Shown here piece by piece: positions 10,801 through 20,090 of a DNA stretch of 20,213 nt. Made by a program: the position numbers and the translations under genes. Source of the DNA: Spirogloea muscicola (lineage: Eukaryota; Streptophyta; Zygnematophyceae; Spirogloeales; Spirogloeaceae); NCBI GenBank assembly GCA_009602725.1, contig WELB01000138.1, positions 216,181 to 236,393 on the forward strand, read 5' to 3'. Position 1 is the stretch's first letter. Every line of letters begins with the position of its first letter. A model generated the notes under the pieces. It saw only the letters and a program-made list of their open reading frames with translations. It made no database searches and had not been told where the DNA came from.

Positions 10801-13800
10801 TCTGATGTCTGGTGTCGTGCCTGGCTGTACATGTACACAGTCTTTCATCCAGAACCTTGCACTCTTCTTCACATCCTTTTTTAAGGTAAGATCCATCTGC
10901 ATGTTATGAAGTCTGGATACATCTTCCTGCATTTTGTGCTCTCGTGTAAATTGAAGGCATCACTTGGTATTGATTCCTCTGGGTTCTGTAAGTTGCTCAA
11001 GCCGTTAGCATCCAACAACAGCCACCTGCATAAATGTGTCTCCTTGAGTCCATTGCAGTATCACCACATTGCATTGAGCTCCCTGCTTCCAGTAGCTTGT
11101 GAGCTGGTTCTGAGGTGTGTTGCATGTGTCGGCAGGCTCACATCCAGGTCTTGGAAGCAGCACCAGAGCCCCTCCTGTTCGGCCTTGACTACCTCATTTA
11201 CATCTCGTACGTGGAGGACACTGAGGTCTTCAAGGTACATCTTACACTCTAGCCTGATTTCTACGGTTCGTTTCCGCCAAGCTGAAGTAGCAAGTTGCTG
11301 CTTGGTCTTCTTCACACTTTAGTTGAAATTGCTAGTGAGCTACGCTTTTGTATTGGCATGCTCTTGTTGCTCTTGTTCTTCAGTGGTTTGACATATTTGG
11401 TATAAATCCACTTCATTAAGAGTGCAGCGAGCTGATTGCCCTTCTTGCTGGCACCATAGCTTTTGTCGACTCAGTCAACCCTCTACTTTGTGCAAGCGGT
11501 GGTTTATATGCTCCTCCATGTCAAGTGTTTGGGCAGCAACAAGTCTTGGCAGATTTGCTTTGGCATCTTACAAGGAGAATGTTGATAGCTGTGTGCAGGT
11601 GTGTTTAGACTACTGGAATGTGCTTGTCTGCGAGCTATTTCAGTCAGAGTGCAGTATGGAGGCTACACTGCCACCAACACCTCTTGGGTTGCAGGCAAGT
11701 TCTTACTTGCACCAGTTGGATGACACAGTGTTTTAGCATGCACACGTCATGGGTACGTGAAGCCACTGTGTGGATCTGCAGACAGCACTATCTACGGATC
11801 AATTAGTCCACTTTAGAACCTGCCATCATCTTTGTGAGCTTTACGCACTACAGTGACTTGCTTTTGTGACAGTAGAGAGGAATGTTCCCCACTAAATTCA
11901 TGCGATGGAGATTGTGAGTAAGGAGCAAACCTGCAAATACTGCAAGGGCAGTAGGAGGCAACAACACTTAGTCACGTACTATTGTACTTGTGGGCTCGCA
12001 GGTGGGCTTAGTAGTCGGTGCACCCATGACGAACGGAATTGGTGGGCAGATGTCACCACGAAAGCAGCTGTACTCGGGGCCAATGTCTAAGCTGCGACTC
12101 CTCATGATCAGTAGAATGGCCAAGCCAGAGGAGGTTTTAATAGTTGAGGACGAAAATGGCAACATAGTCCGAGAAACGATGAAAGACAATGACGTTCTTG
12201 TCCAGTACAAGGTAGATAATTTGTCGAGTGCTTGGTTTGATCAAATGCTCGATGTGTTATCTGATTGCTCTGCTCTTCCAGGCTTCAATATTGCAGTATG
12301 AGCAGAGAGGTGTGGTTGTAAGTGCTCAGGTGGACAGTCTTCACATTGCAATGTTGCAGATAATGAGAGAGACGCTGATCTACCTCTCACATTTAGATCA
12401 CGAGGACACTGAGCAGCAGGTCAGCACAGGAAGACTACTGCTTCAAATATGTGATGGAATGGCCTTGCAATCACATACTAGAGGACAGCTAGTTAAGCAA
12501 TGATGTACTTCTGATGCCTTTTAGGACATTATCAAGAGGGTGGTCGTTCTTTCAGAGGTGGTGTCGATGAGATTGAGAAAGTTCCTGCTTGTAATTTCGA
12601 TCACAAACACTGCTTGATTCTTGCAGATGCTCAAGAAGCTGACCAAGCAGCTGAATGGAGATGAATGGTCGTGGAACAACCTGAACACTCTGTGCTGGGC
12701 GATTGGGTCTATCTCTGGTTCTATGGTCGAGGATCAGGTCAGTCAACATGGCTCCTTTAGTCTGACAGCCTACTCCCAGGAAGCGTGTTCGTGAATGTCG
12801 TATTGCTTGCGATGTCAGTTGGTGGGTCTGAAGCTGATGTGAGTGTCAAAGGCTGCACGGGTGTGCCCATGGCACAGAGACCCCACGGTGTGCAGCTCGT
12901 GCCTGCCCAGTTAGGCAGCAGATGTTGGGCAGCTGTCACATGGAATGCTGGACTTCTTGCGCAATGCAGGAGAATCGTTTTTTGGTGACTGTGATTCGCG
13001 ACCTGTTGAACCTCTGTGAATTCACAAGAGGGAAGGACAACAAGGCCGTCATTGCCAGCAACATCATGTACGAAGCAAGTGGGGCGACCTGGGGTCGAGT
13101 CGGGTCTTGTCCACACAAGAGAGTCCTCTGCTTGACTAGCTCTTGAGAGACGTCCAAGTGCTTGCTACTTGTCATGCAGGAGAGCCGATTCTTGGTGCAA
13201 GTGGTCCAAGATCTTCTCACGTTATCAAAGGCAGTCAAGGGAAAGGATCATAAGGCGGTGGTCGCCAGTGACATCATGTAGGCTAGGCCATTGGACCTTG
13301 AAAAGGCGCAAATTGAAGCCGGAGAGCTTTTACCTGCTGTCGTACATGTCAAAATTGCTCTGTCTAATTTGTGCCAATTTTACTGCCACAAGTGGCAACT
13401 AGGAACATATGCTGCAGCAAAGAACATTGTGAAGATGTAAGTCTGCTGCCACATAGTGCCATGCTCATCTTTGTGGTTTGCTTTTGCAGGTATGTCGTTG
13501 GACAGTATCCGAGATTCTTGCGAGCTCATTGGAAGTTCTTGAAGACGGTCGTAAACAAGCTGTTTGAGTTTATGCACGAGACTCACCCTGGGGTGCAGGT
13601 GTGTGGAATATCTCTTTGCTGTGGCCTCTGAGGGCAGCTTATTGTAGCTGAGCGCCATGTATGCTTTTAGGACTAAGAGCTTTTCCTGTGTGGTGGCCTA
13701 AGTTTCAATAGCTAGACTTTTATCTTATTCCAATCTGCCTCGCAATGTACGCATGCCTGTGCTGTGCGCTAGGCTGGCAGCAATACTGACAGGCCTCCTG

Positions 13801-16800
13801 CTTCTTGCAATACAGGACATGGCGTGTGACACCTTCTTGAAGATTGTACAGAAGTGCCGTCGCAAATTCGTGATACTACAGGTATGCCATGGATTTCTCA
13901 CTTGTCAGATGCGCATTCTATGATATTTTGGTCCTGATATTCTTAACAGGCATATGTATGCGAGTCAAAGTAGCCATGCTCGCATTGTGCAACACCAGGT
14001 TTGCTAGGGTACTACTGATCATGTGCTTTGTGCAGGTGGGTGAGACAGAGCCTTTCATACTAGAGCTACTACGAGGGCTGTCAACAACCATCCTCGACCT
14101 GCAGGCACATCAGATCCACACCTTCTATGAGTCTGTAAGTGCAGCTTGCCATGTGTGCACTATACATGGACGTCCTTGCAATGGCCACTCCAGATGTGTG
14201 CAGTCTGGAATCAAGTGGGTGAGAGGATCTTTGGCCTCTTAGTCACTCAATCAGGCCAGTCAAGTTTCTCATTAAGGTCATGTCATCTGCTTTCAGGTTG
14301 GTTATATGATCCAAGCAGAAACTGATCAGCTGAAGCGTGACGAGTATCTTCAGAAGTTGATGCAGCCGCCCAACGTGGTGAGTCTCAACTTTTGCACTGC
14401 GTGAGGCTATCGTGCTCTTTTGAGGAAGCTTGCTGTGTTGCATCTCTTGATCCCAAGCTCATCTTAGCAACTCCAGTCCTGTCTGTGAGTATGGGTGTCC
14501 AGTCTCCCAGTTGGCATCGTCTGCCACTGCACAAACTGCATCAGTCACATCCTGCCTCTGTCCTCGGCGTGTGATCTGCAGAGATGGGCGCAGATTATTG
14601 AACAGGCTAAGCAAAATGTCGAGTTTCTGAAATTGCCCGACTCCATCAGAGCAATTCTGAATATTCTGCAGGTGCATATTGAGGACACCTCTGTCTCTTC
14701 AACTGTCAGCAATTTATCATGTCGATGCAGCTATTGCAGCTCGATGACCAAGGCATATGTTTGACTCGTATCTATGTGCATGCTGGGTGGATGCAGACCA
14801 ACACAAGAGTGGCTAGTGCACTTGGACAGCCTTTCCTTACGCAAATTACACTCATCTATCTTGACATGCTCAATATATACCGGTATGCTGGCACAGCATG
14901 TAGCATACAGAATGGGCATTTGGCAGTCCACCCCATTGCTGTTATTTGCATTGACGTATGGATGAATGATTTACCACGTTCTGGCATTCATGACTGTCAA
15001 TCATAGTGTGTGTAATATTCGTCATTGGAAGCCCTATGCCTGTGGTGGAGCTTGTTTCTAATATAGTCACAAAATCTCCTTGCAGGATGTACAGCGAGCT
15101 CATCTCAAGTAGTGTTGCTGAAGGAGGGCCTTACGCTTCAAAGACGTCATTTGTCAAGCTTCTCAGGTAAAGCACATCAGGTGGCTTGTGCAAAATACTG
15201 CCTGATGCTACTGTTGCTACTATGTATTGTGGGCTCTTGGAAGCGCAAGGTAAGCCTTTGTTTGTTACCATAATGTCAGCACTGATAGCTCATCAGCCTG
15301 CACATCATCTTCCTCAAGCAAGTCCTTTATGCTGAAGATGGTGCAGCAGCATGCACTGATGAACCTGAATTGCAAGTCATTAGTGCGGATACATGTGGTG
15401 AGCGTCATCAGTTTTGGCTATCGTTGCATTGTTGCAGGTCTGTCAAGCGGGAGACTTTGAAATTGATTGAGACGTTTGTGGACAAATCCGAGGACCCCGA
15501 GCTCGTTGCAAAGCAATTTGTGCCGGCTATGATGGATCCCATCCTTGGAGACTATGCGCGCAATGTGCCTGATGCAAGAGAATCTGAAGTCCTCTCTCTA
15601 TTTGCCACCATTATCAACAAGTGAGGGCTGTCTTACAGCTAGTTATGCATGCAGTATCAACACTACTTTCTTAATATGAGGGTCTTGTTAATAACGACCT
15701 CCATACTCCATGGTCATTGTTTTGAGAGATGACGTGTGAAGATCTGGCAGGCTCGGCTCACTGGAAGTGCTGTTACTTGCAGGTTGAAAGTTGCAATGCT
15801 TGATGAGGTCCCCCGCATTTTTGAGGCTTGTTTTGAGTGCACGCTCAAGGTAGAGCAATTATTACTTCTAGGCATCCTTCTAATACTCAAAGCAGGGGTT
15901 AAGATCTTCTTGAAGAGGTTGCAGTGGCACAGCCTGTGACATGCATGAATATTCGACTTACCCAGCTTGAAAGCACCTGATTGTTGCTGTCTAGTACCTG
16001 GTGTATCCCATCTTCAAGTGCTGTGACATGGCTCACATTGTTGTTGTTATCATACCAGATGATCACAACGAACTTTGAGGATTACCCTGAGCACAGGCTC
16101 AAGTTTTTCTCGCTCTTGAAAGCCATTGCCTCACATTGCTTCCGTGCACTTTTTACTCTTTCCAGCCAGGTGTGTGTGCGTCTCTTTAGTTTGAAGGCAT
16201 GCAGGCATGCCGCTATGACATGATCATTGCGCCCTTTTATTATCAAGGATTTCGTACTCCTTGTTGCTGCGTATAGCTGCTCATTGACTTGCTTCTAACA
16301 ATTGAGCGGGTTGTTGGCTGTTTTGGCTTAGCAGCAATTGAAGCTTGTGATGGACAGCATCTTCTGGGCATTCCGCCACACAGAAAGAAATGTTGCAGAG
16401 ACAGGCCTCAACCTCCTACTAGAGATCCTTACCCAATTCCAGGTCAGTTACAAGGAGATTCTCAAACTCGAGTAATAATAGCTCAGACCCCAAATCCTCA
16501 GTCCACCTTCCACCAGCTTCCATAACACCTCACTCTAATGGGTGCACGCCATGATCACCTTGGGCATGCACCTGGAGTTGTACTTAGAAGTTGTAGGGGC
16601 TTCTATCAGCTGTCTGCTGAGGTCCTTGTACGTGGTCCGCACATAATGACCTCGCAGTATGCCCCAGCGGACTTGCTGCTGGTTATTCTCACCAACTTCC
16701 AGGTAGGTCTGTCGGTCTGTCTGTCTGTCTATCTGGACAGCCAAGTGTCAGTGAGCAGATCGGGACCTCCTTTTCCTCTTAAATCTAAGTAGGCTACTGG

Positions 16801-17813
16801 AGATCATCCAGAGAAGCTTCTATTAGAAAGCCCGACTTTGATGAATGTAGAGCAGCTCAGACAAGCTCTTTGTACTTCGCTCATGTCAAGGAATTTGGTT
16901 TTACCCCTGCTTGCAGACGTCGGAGTTTTGCAACCAGTTCCACCAGACCTACTTCCTTACCATTGAGCAGGAAATTTTTGCTGTGCTGACGGACTCCTTC
17001 CACAAGCCTGGCTTCAAGCTTCATACCCTGATCTTGCAGCACCTCTTCTGCCTGGTAGGTCCACTTTGTGAATTCTGTTCTGGAGAAGTAACCGAGGAGA
17101 TTGTTCAGAGCTGGCTTATCATGATTCGTCTGATGAGTTCAGTAACATGCAGAGGCTTGCAGGTTCCAGTCGCTGATATTCCACTAGCCTTTGCCAGTGC
17201 TTACCTGAGACAACTCCTGTTTGGCAGGTGGATTCTGATGTTCTCACGCAGCCACTATGGGATGTTGCTAAGTTGGGGCCGACGGCCTTTGCAAACAATG
17301 CTGCATTTGTACTCGACTACACAATTACGTTGCTGAGCGAGTCCTTTCCCAACATGACTCCTATTGAGGTGGCTGCCTTTGTCAAGGGCAGCTTTGAGGT
17401 CAAGCATGACCTGGCTGCCTTCAAGAATCACCTACGCGACTTCCTCGTGCAATCAAAAGAGTTCTCGGACAAGGTACGTGCAGGGGTTGAGCTTGTTTGT
17501 GAGTCCTTGCATGCAGCTGGTTTGTGGGTCGCAGGGTCGATTACCACTGTACTTACGTCAACCAAGACATGCTGGCAAGCGTTGGGGCAAAAGAGGCGAC
17601 ATGCTCATGCAGTCCTTGCATTGTTGCTTGCTGACAGAGTTGTCAAATTTAATGCTTAGTTTCCCTTGGCTGCTCATGCTTTATATGCAGGACAACAAGG
17701 ACCTGTATGCCGAGGAGGCAGCAGCCCAGCGGGAGGCTGAGAGGCAGCGCATGCTGGCCATCCCGGGCCTCATTGCACCGGCAGAGATACAAGACGAGAT
17801 GGTGGATGCCTGA
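7831..17813 (+). CDS. XPO1: Exportin-1 (CRM1), nuclear export receptor for leucine-rich NES cargoes
   Basis: A karyopherin-beta that carries NES proteins out of the nucleus with RanGTP. Exons: 7831-7926, 8222-8338, 8676-8768, 8978-9049, 9282-9389, 9535-9617, 9744-9882, 10089-10157, 10376-10453, 10593-10655, 10841-10885, 11136-11234, 11599-11694, 12002-12211, 12360-12419, 12627-12737, 12970-13067 (17a) or 13180-13277 (17b), 13490-13598, 13816-13881, 14036-14134, 14297-14377, 14582-14671, 14797-14882, 15086-15166, 15438-15620, 15783-15849, 16059-16169, 16335-16442, 16917-17054, 17228-17473, 17691-17813. They join in frame to 1,074 aa, against 1,075 for Arabidopsis XPO1A as I recall it. Visible parts are the importin-beta N-terminal domain ([15 protein letters not shown]), the HEAT-9 acidic loop ([17 protein letters not shown]), the NES groove of HEAT 11-12 (exons 17-18) and the C-terminal tail ([14 protein letters not shown]). 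Three introns start with GC. Oddities are a duplicated exon 17, a possible duplicate of exon 28, and Arg where plants have Pro in CFPAL. Confidence 0.97.
9050..9281 (+). other. GC-AG intron 4 of exportin-1
   Basis: The exon ends LVQ with CAG, followed by GCATGA. No GT donor nearby preserves the frame, and the next exon (VLKHEWP) continues in phase 0. Confidence 0.85.
10454..10592 (+). other. GC-AG intron 9 of exportin-1
   Basis: The donor reads CAG, then GCAAGA. Flanking exons end MEQLQ and resume [13 protein letters not shown] in phase 0, matching the order in plant XPO1. Confidence 0.87.
11695..12001 (+). other. GC-AG intron 13 of exportin-1
   Basis: The donor reads CAG, then GCAAGT, the classic strong context of GC donors. 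The upstream exon ends PLGLQ. The downstream acceptor TCGCAG at 12001 is inferred from frame and length, because the first residues of exon 14 are poorly conserved. Confidence 0.82.
12970..13067 (+). other. Exportin-1 exon 17a: canonical NES-groove exon with the reactive Cys
   Basis: 98 nt, entering in phase 0 after ATGCAG and leaving in phase 2 (AT, then GTACGA). It encodes human residues 513-545 equivalents: [16 protein letters not shown], then [17 protein letters not shown]. Cys529 corresponds to human Cys528, the covalent target of leptomycin B. Lys (human 534 and 537), Ala541 and Met545 equivalents are all present. This copy is the closer one to plant and animal XPO1. Confidence 0.95.
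13180..13277 (+). other. Exportin-1 exon 17b: tandem duplicate with Ser at the leptomycin site
   Basis: 98 nt, 112 nt downstream of 17a, with the same phases (ATGCAG acceptor; AT, then GTAGGC donor) and no stop. It encodes [16 protein letters not shown], then [17 protein letters not shown]: 20 of 33 residues match 17a, and 11 of those 20 codons differ silently. Relative to 17a it has Cys to Ser and Glu to Lys at the human 528-529 positions and Ile to Val at 521. It keeps Lys534, Lys537, Ala541 and Met545. Splicing 17a to 17b, or skipping both, shifts the frame into stops within exon 18. Confidence 0.85.
16610..16702 (+). other. Candidate alternative or cassette exon 28b of exportin-1
   Basis: An open 93-nt segment in phase 0 at both ends lies in the longest intron (474 nt), between TATCAG and GTAGGT. 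Its last 11 codons read [11 protein letters not shown], against [11 protein letters not shown] at the end of exon 28: 8 of 11 residues match with several silent differences. The first 20 residues do not match exon 28. A shorter version starting at 16658 after CTCGCAG would hold only the similar part (45 nt). Treating it as an exon splits the intron into 167 and 214 nt, the usual size here. Confidence 0.4.
16703..16734. repeat. Short GTCT-rich tetranucleotide tract
   Basis: Imperfect GTCT units (GGTCTGTCGGTCTGTCTGTC) lie in intron 28, directly after the donor of the candidate exon 28b. Confidence 0.7.
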
Positions 17814-17908
17814 CGAATGTCACTGCGTGATGACGGCCTAGCAGGGCCCATTCTAGGACTTCATTGATGGCCGCAGTGCGGAACTTTAGGATCGATAAGT
17901 AGTAGTAA

Positions 17909-18089
17909 TTACTCAAGGAAGCCGTAGCCGACCCCTCTGGTGATGCCTCCCCCGGCAGTGACAACGTGGCAGGTGCAGGTCTCTCGCTTGGCCTCAGAAA
18001 GTCCTGTTTGATCAACCTGCCGGCGGTGGCTGAATTGGGGCCCCCCAGGAACTTCGACTACAGCCGAGAGACAGTAGGACATTCCTTGA
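17909..18089 (-). CDS. Possible terminal exon of a small secreted protein, unrecognised
   Basis: A minus-strand open frame ends in TAA and can start after TTCAAG at 18090 with two bases (GA). That phase would accept the orphan signal-peptide exon, which ends in phase 1. It reads MSYCLSAVVEVPGG, later KRETCTCHVV and ends GGGITRGVGYGFLE. The joining intron would be about 1.8 kb, far longer than others here, so intermediate exons or a different gene are more likely. The plus strand of the same stretch is also open (LSLGLRKSC, LPAVAELGPP), so the strand is uncertain. Confidence 0.2.
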
Positions 18090-18960
18090 ATAGGCATTGG
18101 TGCACTACACATCTGAGCCTTTGGCGCTAGCCGTGACTGAGCAGCATGCCGCTAGCATGGCTGTTGTCTAGTCTGGCAGGATTGCAGGAGAGGACGCCAC
18201 TTTGCAAATCTTTGCTGATTGTTGTTGGAGGCTCGCTGCAAAAGTTTCTTGGCTGCATTTGCTGCAGCCACCAGCTTGGTCACCAGTTGCTTAGCAGTGG
18301 GCTCCTGTTCCAGGCCTCACAACTCTCTGCAGGCCTTTGGGCAAAGCAAGTCAGTGCCGTTGCTGTTTCAGAAGCTCTTGTGTGTGGGCTTGCCAGCATG
18401 CCCAAGCCCTCTGGCCATGGCGGCTTGTTACACTTCCAAAGCCAGTACCGACATTAAGCTTACAGTTGCAGGTGCACCATGCGGCCCCTGGTGATGCCGC
18501 AACATGGTGGCAGGATGCCGTAGCACAAAGGGGCTGACCACTTGGTGCAGACAGGAGCTGGGAGGGGTTCGTCATGCCCAGGGTTGTAAGAGCTGGTTCC
18601 ACTTGACACAGAAACAGCTCAAGTGTCAAGGACCAGCTCAGCTAGCCATGGCTTCAGGTTGTTGTGAGTTCCAAGCGCTCACATAGCCCAGAGCCCATGA
18701 TTAGCCACTCGTTTTCTCGTCTCCGCAATCTCGACGACCTGAAGAGCAAACTGATTGCTAACAGTAAAGAATTTTCACCGCCTTGGAAAATTGCATTGCA
18801 TTGCAACGGTGGGATGAAAGCGTCCTTTGGCATTCTTTGCATCCACTGGTAATGGATGTTGGGCTGGCCATTGACGTTCACTGGCTGGTAGGGAGTCCGA
18901 GCTAGATCTTATACAGCGGCTCGCCCCATGTTTGTCACGCGACGCCAAGGTCAATAAGGT

Positions 18961-19015
18961 GAGCAGCCCGGCTTCAATGCGGCCGGGTCGCTCGCTACGG
19001 TGCTCCGCATGCACC
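18961..19015. repeat. Copy A of a dispersed repeat with a CCCGGCT hairpin
   Basis: It shares GAGCAGCCCGGCTTCAA, then CCGGGTC.CTCGCT and TCCG.ATGC, with 19692-19746. CCCGGCT (18967-18973) can pair with GGCCGGG (18981-18987) across a 7-nt loop, with one G-T wobble. Upstream, at 18833-18868, ATTCTTTGCA and GGGCTGGCCA also recur in copy B, with a shorter spacing there. Confidence 0.6.
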
Positions 19016-19208
19016 TGTCAGCCCTGTGCCAACATAATGAAGCTTTCGCAGGGCACTTGCAAGCAGGCCGCCTTGTGGATGCTGCTTCTGGGTCTCCCCA
19101 TCCTGACACTTTTTGGCTGCAAGCTACTTCGACTTGCAACTGCTGACTAAGGGTTATTGAGCACCCATCTGTGACAGCCACTTGGGTAGCTGTATGGTCC
19201 CGCACTTT

Positions 19209-19241
19209 CCCGCCTCTTCGGACCTTGTCCGAAGGGGCGGG
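19209..19241. repeat. Strong perfect-but-one inverted repeat (hairpin)
   Basis: CCCGCC-T-CTTCGGA pairs with TCCGAAG-G-GGCGGG around CCTTG: 13 Watson-Crick pairs and one wobble, with a 5-nt loop. A diverged relative of the surrounding sequence (CTTGTCC, CACAGCC, CGCCCC) occurs at 19555-19630. The function is unknown; it may be part of a mobile or repeat element. Confidence 0.6.
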
Positions 19242-19403
19242 TGGCCTTTCACAGCCATCGCCCCCTCTTGGGGACAACCCTTTGATTTGGCATGGGCCAA
19301 GTCAAAGACAGGCGAGATGTCAAAGATGTTGCTAACAAGGCCGAGCCGCCACACATGACAAGCCAAACAAGAAGCGCGGCCAGATTGACTGGTGGCTGGG
19401 AAA

Positions 19404-19667
19404 GGCCAGCCCAAAGGAATGGACAAGGTCTGAGGGAGCCTGAGTGCGGAGCCTGACAAGCCAAGAATCCAGCTTAGACTTCAGTCGGGTCAGGTTGACA
19501 CTCTAGCTGACGATATCACCATCGTGTACTCGCTTGGTGCTTGGTCATATGTTCCAGCGCTCTTCGGCCCATTTGAATCTTGTCCAGCCTTTTCGGGCTG
19601 GCTTTTCATAGCCTCCTCGCCCCTCTCTGGAAGAGCTCAATTCTTTGCAAATTCCTTTGGGCTGGCC
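19404..19667. repeat. 17-bp perfect inverted repeat pair
   Basis: GGCCAGCCCAAAGGAAT at 19404-19420 is the exact reverse complement of 19651-19667, 230 bp away. With the diverged direct copies nearby, this suggests a small nested or rearranged repeat family. No transposase frame is visible. Confidence 0.6.
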
Positions 19668-19691
19668 AGCTGAAGCCTCGGGCAGCAGGGC

Positions 19692-19746
19692 GAGCAGCCC
19701 GGCTTCAACGTAGCCGGGTCCCTCGCTCAGGTTTTCCGTATGCGTT
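19692..19746. repeat. Copy B of the dispersed repeat
   Basis: The partner of 18961-19015. Here the hairpin is perfect: CCCGGCT (19698-19704) and AGCCGGG (19712-19718) with loop TCAACGT. One stem position differs between copies (A here, G in copy A), yet pairing or wobble is kept in both. Confidence 0.6.
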
Positions 19747-19904
19747 TGGCCGTCTCGATGCAGCGGTCCCTCGCCTTCGCGGTTCACTTGCGCGCAGGCC
19801 GAGCTTTGGCGGCGGCCTTCGGCTTCCGTCGAAAGAGATCGTGTATTAGAAAGAAATGTAGGCCAATTGGAGGTCAAGCGTAACGTCAGGTACATTCAGC
19901 GTAC

Positions 19905-19989
19905 CCGAAGTCCGCAATCCGGCGACGGAGGCAAGGCAGGAGGCGACAAGCGCCCCGGCGCACAGCAGGAGAAGCCGCGAGGGCGCCAT
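19905..19989 (-). CDS. First coding exon of an unidentified secreted or membrane protein (signal peptide)
   Basis: On the minus strand an ATG at 19989-19987 opens 28 codons plus one base, before a donor GTACGC. The product begins MAPSR and runs through LLLLCAGALVASCLASVAG, a textbook secretory signal: short basic n-region, leucine- and alanine-rich core, small residues before the likely cut. The preceding minus-strand sequence is CGG-rich, as in the other 5' UTRs here. The receptor kinase exon 1 has the same layout (signal peptide, then a phase-1 donor), so this could start another receptor or secreted protein. I could not find its second exon with confidence. Confidence 0.45.
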
Positions 19990-20069
19990 GCGGTGCGCAG
20001 GAGCCGCTTCTCATGTGCTGCGGGCGACGCCGGGGGCTGCTCCGGCAGCAGGCGGGGCGCGGCGCGAGG

Positions 20070-20090
20070 GCGGCGGCGGCGGCGGCGGCC
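20070..20090. repeat. CGG trinucleotide run
   Basis: About six consecutive CGG units lie directly before the poly-T end. They would sit in the 5' UTR or promoter of the minus-strand signal-peptide gene. Confidence 0.8.

Larger units (their letters stand above)
17814..19904. other. Region downstream of exportin-1; no gene firmly recognised
   Basis: It begins with the exportin-1 3' UTR. Open frames are present on both strands, but none matches a family I recognise. The supportable contents are listed separately: a possible minus-strand terminal exon near 17909-18089, repeat copies around 18833-19015 and 19555-19746, and a strong hairpin at 19209-19241. If the signal-peptide exon at 19905-19989 is real, the rest of its gene should lie here. 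Confidence 0.5.

Noticed and set aside
12525-12557. Possible 33-nt in-frame microexon in exportin-1 intron 15
   Set aside because: It is open and flanked by TTTTAG and GTGGTG, but nothing in XPO1 corresponds to it and the donor is weak.
13411-13436. Possible third copy of exportin-1 exon 17 (AKNIVK, then AT and GTAAGT)
   Set aside because: Only the last few codons resemble exon 17 and the upstream frame is closed; a chance resemblance near a good donor is more likely.
17933-18520. Imperfect duplicate of CTGGTGATGCC and TGGCAGG segments near 17940 and 18490
   Set aside because: Shared stretches are short and gapped; not enough to claim a gene or exon duplication.
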